Source of the DNA: Bryobacterales bacterium
Lineage (GTDB): Bacteria; Acidobacteriota; Terriglobia; Bryobacterales; UBA6623
Length of the DNA stretch: 34,874 nucleotides
Direction of reading: 5' to 3'
NCBI GenBank assembly: GCA_022826925.1
Contig: JAJDTX010000090.1
Location: 1-34,874, forward strand
Under the pieces are notes generated by a model that saw only the letters and a list, made by a program, of their open reading frames with translations, had not been told where the DNA came from and searched no databases. Positions within the stretch are counted from its first letter, which is position 1, and the number at the start of each line of letters is the position of its first letter. The position numbers were made by a program, and so were the translations under genes. Shown here in pieces: positions 32,957 through 34,874 of the stretch.

Positions 32957-33210
32957 CGGTATGCTTCTCCACGGGGTACAATCGCGGCAATCGTAAGCGT
33001 CTTGGTTTCGGTGTTGACCGTATAGAGCACACGCCAGTCGCCGACCCGCAGTCTGAATCCGTCAAACCCTCTCAGGGCGGTCAGATTGCTGTTCGGAGCC
33101 AAGGGGTTCGCAGCCAGAGCTTCGATCTTGCCGATAATCGTCCTCTCCGTATTGCTTGGCATGCTACGAAGGCGCCGACTCGCTTCCTTCGTGAACATGA
33201 CGGTGAACAC
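32953..33210 (-). CDS. higB-like: HigB/RelE-like toxin
   Basis: An 85-residue RelE/ParE-superfamily toxin, a family of ribosome-dependent mRNA interferases or gyrase poisons. It has the family core: KEASRRLRSMP, then GFRLRVGDWRVLYTVN, and a C-terminal IVPRGEAYR. In RelE relatives the end usually reads HRREVYR, so one basic catalytic position is altered here. The frame begins with GTG at 33210; an ATG at 33198 is an alternative. With TATACT on the minus strand at 33222-33217 as -10, transcription would begin near 33210, so the GTG would be leaderless or the ATG would have a 12-base leader. The gene is the first of a two-gene unit. Confidence 0.86.
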   Translation of the reverse strand: MFTVMFTKEASRRLRSMPSNTERTIIGKIEALAANPLAPNSNLTALRGFDGFRLRVGDWRVLYTVNTETKTLTIAAIVPRGEAYR

Positions 33211-33263
33211 TCAATTAGTATAGCTATTAGGAAACATAGCAGCGCGCGAAAATTATCTATTAG
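33211..33263 (-). promoter_or_regulatory. Promoter of the HigBA-like operon with CTATTAG repeats
   Basis: The minus strand has TATACT (33222-33217), a good -10 hexamer. The heptamer CTATTAG occurs twice on the plus strand, at 33224-33230 and 33257-33263, 33 bases apart (about three helical turns). The near copy abuts the -10. HigA-like repressors bind such repeats near the promoter (known of the family); its use here is inferred. The same TATACT and CTATTAG appear ahead of the MNT/HEPN pair. Confidence 0.42.
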
Positions 33264-33463
33264 AGAACGAGCGCATCGGGGTCAACCTCGTTGTTTCTGC
33301 GTGGCGCAGCTTCCCAAAGCGGTTCGGTGAGGCGGGCCTGAATTCGGCGTGTTGCTCACTTGCGGCGCGGAGAGCAGAGCCGGAAGCAGGCAGTTGCCAT
33401 CCCCACACCTCGGCCGGTCCGGCGGTGGAGCTTGTGGATGTCACTTATGCGTTGTGCTTTCGA
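33264..33463. other. Intergenic region between HigB and the truncated PVC gene
   Basis: About 200 bases with no coding potential that I trust. The sequence shows no homology to the leader or body of the PVC-type gene and probably entered with the HigBA segment or is decayed. The break in the truncated gene is at its downstream edge, near 33466. Confidence 0.35.
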
Positions 33464-33556
33464 TCATGTGATCTGGTCGATGGGATCGGGGTCGGGCTGG
33501 CCACAGCCAACCAGCACTGCCAGGACCAGAAACGAGCGAATGGCTCGGGTTTTCAC
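33464..33556 (-). pseudogene. Truncated paralogue of the PVC-type lipoprotein (first 30 codons)
   Basis: The minus strand encodes VKTRAIRSFLVLAVLVGCGQ followed by PDPDPIDQIT and a stop. The intact protein begins MQTRAILPFLVAATLVGCGQ and SGTDPIDRIT. The signal peptide, lipobox Cys18 and DPID motif are retained, but similarity ends abruptly after DQIT, where a TGA follows. The GTG start and GAGG ribosome binding site (7 bases upstream) are intact. It could still yield a 30-residue lipopeptide, but it is most likely a remnant of a deleted gene. Confidence 0.85.
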
Positions 33557-33718
33557 AGTAAGGCCTCGGCGAACGGGACGTAACCGCGAGCTTCCCAACG
33601 CGACGCCTCGTTGGCGACTATCCGGCCGCCCCACATGCACGTCCGGCGGGGAGGTTCCGCAGCAGCGATGTCCCGAGGCACGCCTTCCCTAGCGCGGGGA
33701 GAGACGCGAGAGGGGGAC
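33557..33718 (-). repeat. Copy B of the duplicated leader
   Basis: A near-copy of 32228-32385, aligned base for base over most of its length and carrying the same GAGG before a GTG start. Together with the truncated gene it shows that a whole gene-plus-leader segment once existed twice. The end of the similarity is about 33718, just before the tandem 32-base repeat. Confidence 0.75.
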
Positions 33719-33729
33719 GCTGTACTGTA

Positions 33730-33793
33730 ATTGGTGTGAGGGAGTAGCTGCTTGCCATCTGATTGGTGTGAGGGAGTAGCTGCTTGCCATCTG
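33730..33793. repeat. Perfect tandem repeat, 2 x 32 bp
   Basis: Two adjacent identical 32-base units, 33730-33761 and 33762-33793, starting ATTGGTGTGAGGGAGTAGCT. There is no spacer between them, so this is not a CRISPR array. The second unit runs into TTTACCACAAAG. The identity suggests recent duplication by slippage or unequal recombination. Confidence 0.9.
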
Positions 33794-33818
33794 TTTACCA
33801 CAAAGCGAGGCTCTTTCT

Positions 33819-33831
33819 CCCCGAAAAGGGG
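33819..33831 (-). terminator. Small stem-loop downstream of the small lipoprotein
   Basis: CCCC-GAAAA-GGGG lies 28 bases past the stop of the minus-strand lipoprotein at 33859. Four G-C pairs around a five-base loop; no T-run. Weak candidate. Confidence 0.28.
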
Positions 33832-33858
33832 TCCCATGCTTCAGAGTAAGGCAAAGAA

Positions 33859-34146
33859 TCAGCGCCGCTCGCAATCCGCCAAGCGTTGGTCATACTCCAA
33901 CTCAACGCTACTGTGGCAGACCGGATCGCTTCCGCAGCCTTGCTGATCGGCGCGATAGACCCGCGCGGCAACCATCTGGCAACGCTGCGTCTCGCTAGAT
34001 AGCAGCGGCACACGCTTTGATCGTGCAGCCCCGCAACCCGCAAAGCCGCTAATAGTCACGACCATGATGACTGTTGCAGTTACCCCAGTCCTCATTCTCC
34101 GTGCATTCATCCTGATCTTGCTCAGACTGCTCGGCTTCAAGTTCAT
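33859..34146 (-). CDS. Small Cys-containing putative lipoprotein, unknown function
   Basis: About 95 residues from an ATG at 34146. A basic N-terminal region and hydrophobic stretch (TATVIMVVTISGFAGC) end in a lipobox with FAGC. The mature part contains CQMVAARVYRADQQGCGSDP, VCHSSVELEYDQ and a final CERR, so it has four further Cys residues and is charged. The frame is open to 34230, but the 34146 start gives a proper n-region and has AGAG about 9 bases upstream; ATGs at 34110 and 34095 are alternatives. The gene follows the secreted 34179-34457 gene on the same strand with 32 bases between, so they may form a unit. No known family is recognised, and short high-GC frames can mislead. Confidence 0.55.
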   Translation of the reverse strand: MNLKPSSLSKIRMNARRMRTGVTATVIMVVTISGFAGCGAARSKRVPLLSSETQRCQMVAARVYRADQQGCGSDPVCHSSVELEYDQRLADCERR

Positions 34147-34178
34147 CTTCGTCTCTAAATCTGGATTAGGGAACGGAT

Positions 34179-34457
34179 CTAGAATCGGCGGTATTGGGAC
34201 TGGACGCTGTCCAGTGGGCCGCATCCGCACGGCCGATCCGGCCTAACCCATCTGCACTTATCCGGTTGACGCACCCAAGTAACTGTTTGAGTACAGGTAT
34301 AAACGAATTTCTGTAGCCGATGATTGAACACGTTGCCACACTTGTGCCGAATTCGCTGCCGGTCAGGTTGTGGAGTGCACACCCGCCGCGATTGCGCCGA
34401 GGCCGACACCGCGATCATCAGCACGAATACGAGAATGAGAAGTTTACTGAATCGCAT
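34179..34457 (-). CDS. Small secreted Cys-rich protein, unknown function
   Basis: A 92-residue protein with a clear Sec signal peptide: MRFSKLLILVFVLMIAVSAS then a likely cut after ASA. The mature part is basic and holds six Cys residues (RRVCTP, HKCGN, YTCTQ, DKCRW, RPCGCG), possibly in three disulfides. The ribosome binding site is weak. It is read upstream of the small lipoprotein gene on the same strand. I do not recognise a family; its base composition and lack of relatives in this window leave the role open. An antimicrobial, adhesive or inhibitor role is only a guess. Confidence 0.6.
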   Translation of the reverse strand: MRFSKLLILVFVLMIAVSASAQSRRVCTPQPDRQRIRHKCGNVFNHRLQKFVYTCTQTVTWVRQPDKCRWVRPDRPCGCGPLDSVQSQYRRF

Positions 34458-34874
34458 GGAATTACATCGCCTGTGCGCTGGTTTCAGGGGTGCTGCTCGC
34501 GCTGTCCGGTCTTGCAGGGCTAGCCTTGGACCTGTGCGGTCGCGAGTGGTTTGCGTATCTTTGGTGCGGATTCTTGGCGTTCTGCACGTGCTGTCTGTGG
34601 AGACTGGGAAAGCTCATGCTGCTCATTTTCGTCTCGCCGCCGGGCAAGCACTGAGCGCCATGTAGGGGTCGAGTCGCCTTGTAGCTTGTAGCCTTGTAGA
34701 CTGCTTGACGCGGCACCCAGTCGATATGCTAGGCGGAACTTCATATAGGCCAATTGGCCGATAACCCCTTGAGACTCAAGGGCTTCGCCCCGTTTTGACG
34801 GCCCTATATCTGGATTTTTGTTTCCATAATATGTGCGAAGAAACATTTTCTGTTATTGTTGTTGCAATTATCTG
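34458..34874. other. AT-richer tail with no gene recognised
   Basis: The composition becomes AT-richer towards the end. Frames here are short and unlike known proteins. The motif CTTGTAG is repeated in the sequence near 34680-34700. The palindrome cluster at 34743-34809 is listed separately. TGTTTC (34819-34824) and GAAACA flank a 15-base spacer near the end. No tRNA is apparent. Confidence 0.4.
34743..34809. repeat. Nested palindrome cluster
   Basis: Outer arms ATATAGG (34743-34749) and CCTATAT (34803-34809) are complementary. Between them lie GGCCAATTGGCC (34748-34759), CCCTTGAG-A-CTCAAGGG (34766-34782) and GGGC-TTC-GCCC (34780-34790). The set could fold as a stem with several branches and could be a repetitive extragenic element, transposon end or replication/integration site. 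A classical attC core was looked for and does not fit. Confidence 0.5.

Noticed and set aside
33730..33793. Possible CRISPR array
   Set aside because: Two units only, directly adjacent with no spacer, and no cas genes in the window.
33553..33837. Minus-strand frame over the tandem repeat and copy B leader
   Set aside because: The sequence is an artefact of repeat DNA (duplicate peptide blocks) and has no start signal; the real remnant is in another frame.
34462..34716. Minus-strand frame of 84 codons in the tail
   Set aside because: No signal peptide, no family resemblance and no ribosome binding site; it overlaps repeat-like CTTGTAG sequence.
34743..34846. Integron attC site or XerCD dif site
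   Set aside because: The palindromes do not give the RYYYAAC/GTTRRRY core. The TGTTTCCATAA-like arm at 34819 has no matching second arm.

Overview
The window looks like a high-GC genomic segment from an Acidobacteriota bacterium of the Bryobacterales/Solibacter type. This is an inference from gene content: two TonB-dependent receptors with an N-terminal carboxypeptidase-regulatory domain, a neighbouring PSD1/PSCyt1 plus DUF1501 pair, a PVC-type heme-binding protein and a GH95 fucosidase. No rRNA or tRNA was seen, so the placement is not proven.

Layout. 1-762: edge of an unknown gene and a degraded IS66 transposase 3' end. 763-5690: a minus-strand pair (S1 sulfatase and an exported D-2-hydroxyacid dehydrogenase) divergent from a plus-strand exported GH95 alpha-L-fucosidase, a plausible sulfated-fucoside degradation locus. 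5830-7145: a LOG-type nucleotide hydrolase and a decayed Phd/VapC toxin-antitoxin pair. 7142-18158: a long minus-strand block: TonB receptor, DUF1501, PSD1/cytochrome protein, exported Gfo/Idh/MocA oxidoreductase, a strong terminator hairpin, and a second, larger TonB receptor with helically phased repeats upstream. 18393-21881: a small NAD(P)-binding protein converging on a large exported beta-propeller/DUF3604 protein.

22127-27713: a complete PotABCD-type ABC importer operon (ATPase, two tandem equal-length substrate-binding lipoproteins, two permeases). The second permease overlaps the first by one base and the first permease overlaps the second binding protein. 28044-29040: an MNT/HEPN module in which the nucleotidyltransferase carries an N-terminal ribbon-helix-helix domain. 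29135-32227: a 1030-residue PVC-type lipoprotein with propeller, HEAT repeats and a CxxCH heme site.

32228-34874: a rearranged segment. The leader and first 30 codons of the PVC-type gene are duplicated at 33464-33718, and the 3' end of a lost TonB receptor lies at 32430-32584. A toxin-first HigBA-like module sits exactly between these two gene fragments. Beyond it are a perfect 2 x 32 bp tandem repeat, two small exported Cys-containing proteins of unknown function and a palindrome cluster in AT-richer DNA.

The main themes are uptake and outer-membrane or periplasmic degradation of glycans (receptors, sulfatase, fucosidase, exported oxidoreductases, cytochrome-bearing proteins), one small-molecule importer, and accumulation of toxin-antitoxin modules and gene debris at the two ends. 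The least described items are the duplicated leader plus truncated gene around the HigBA module, the RHH-MNT/HEPN pair, the exported Rossmann dehydrogenases and the Cys-containing small exported proteins.
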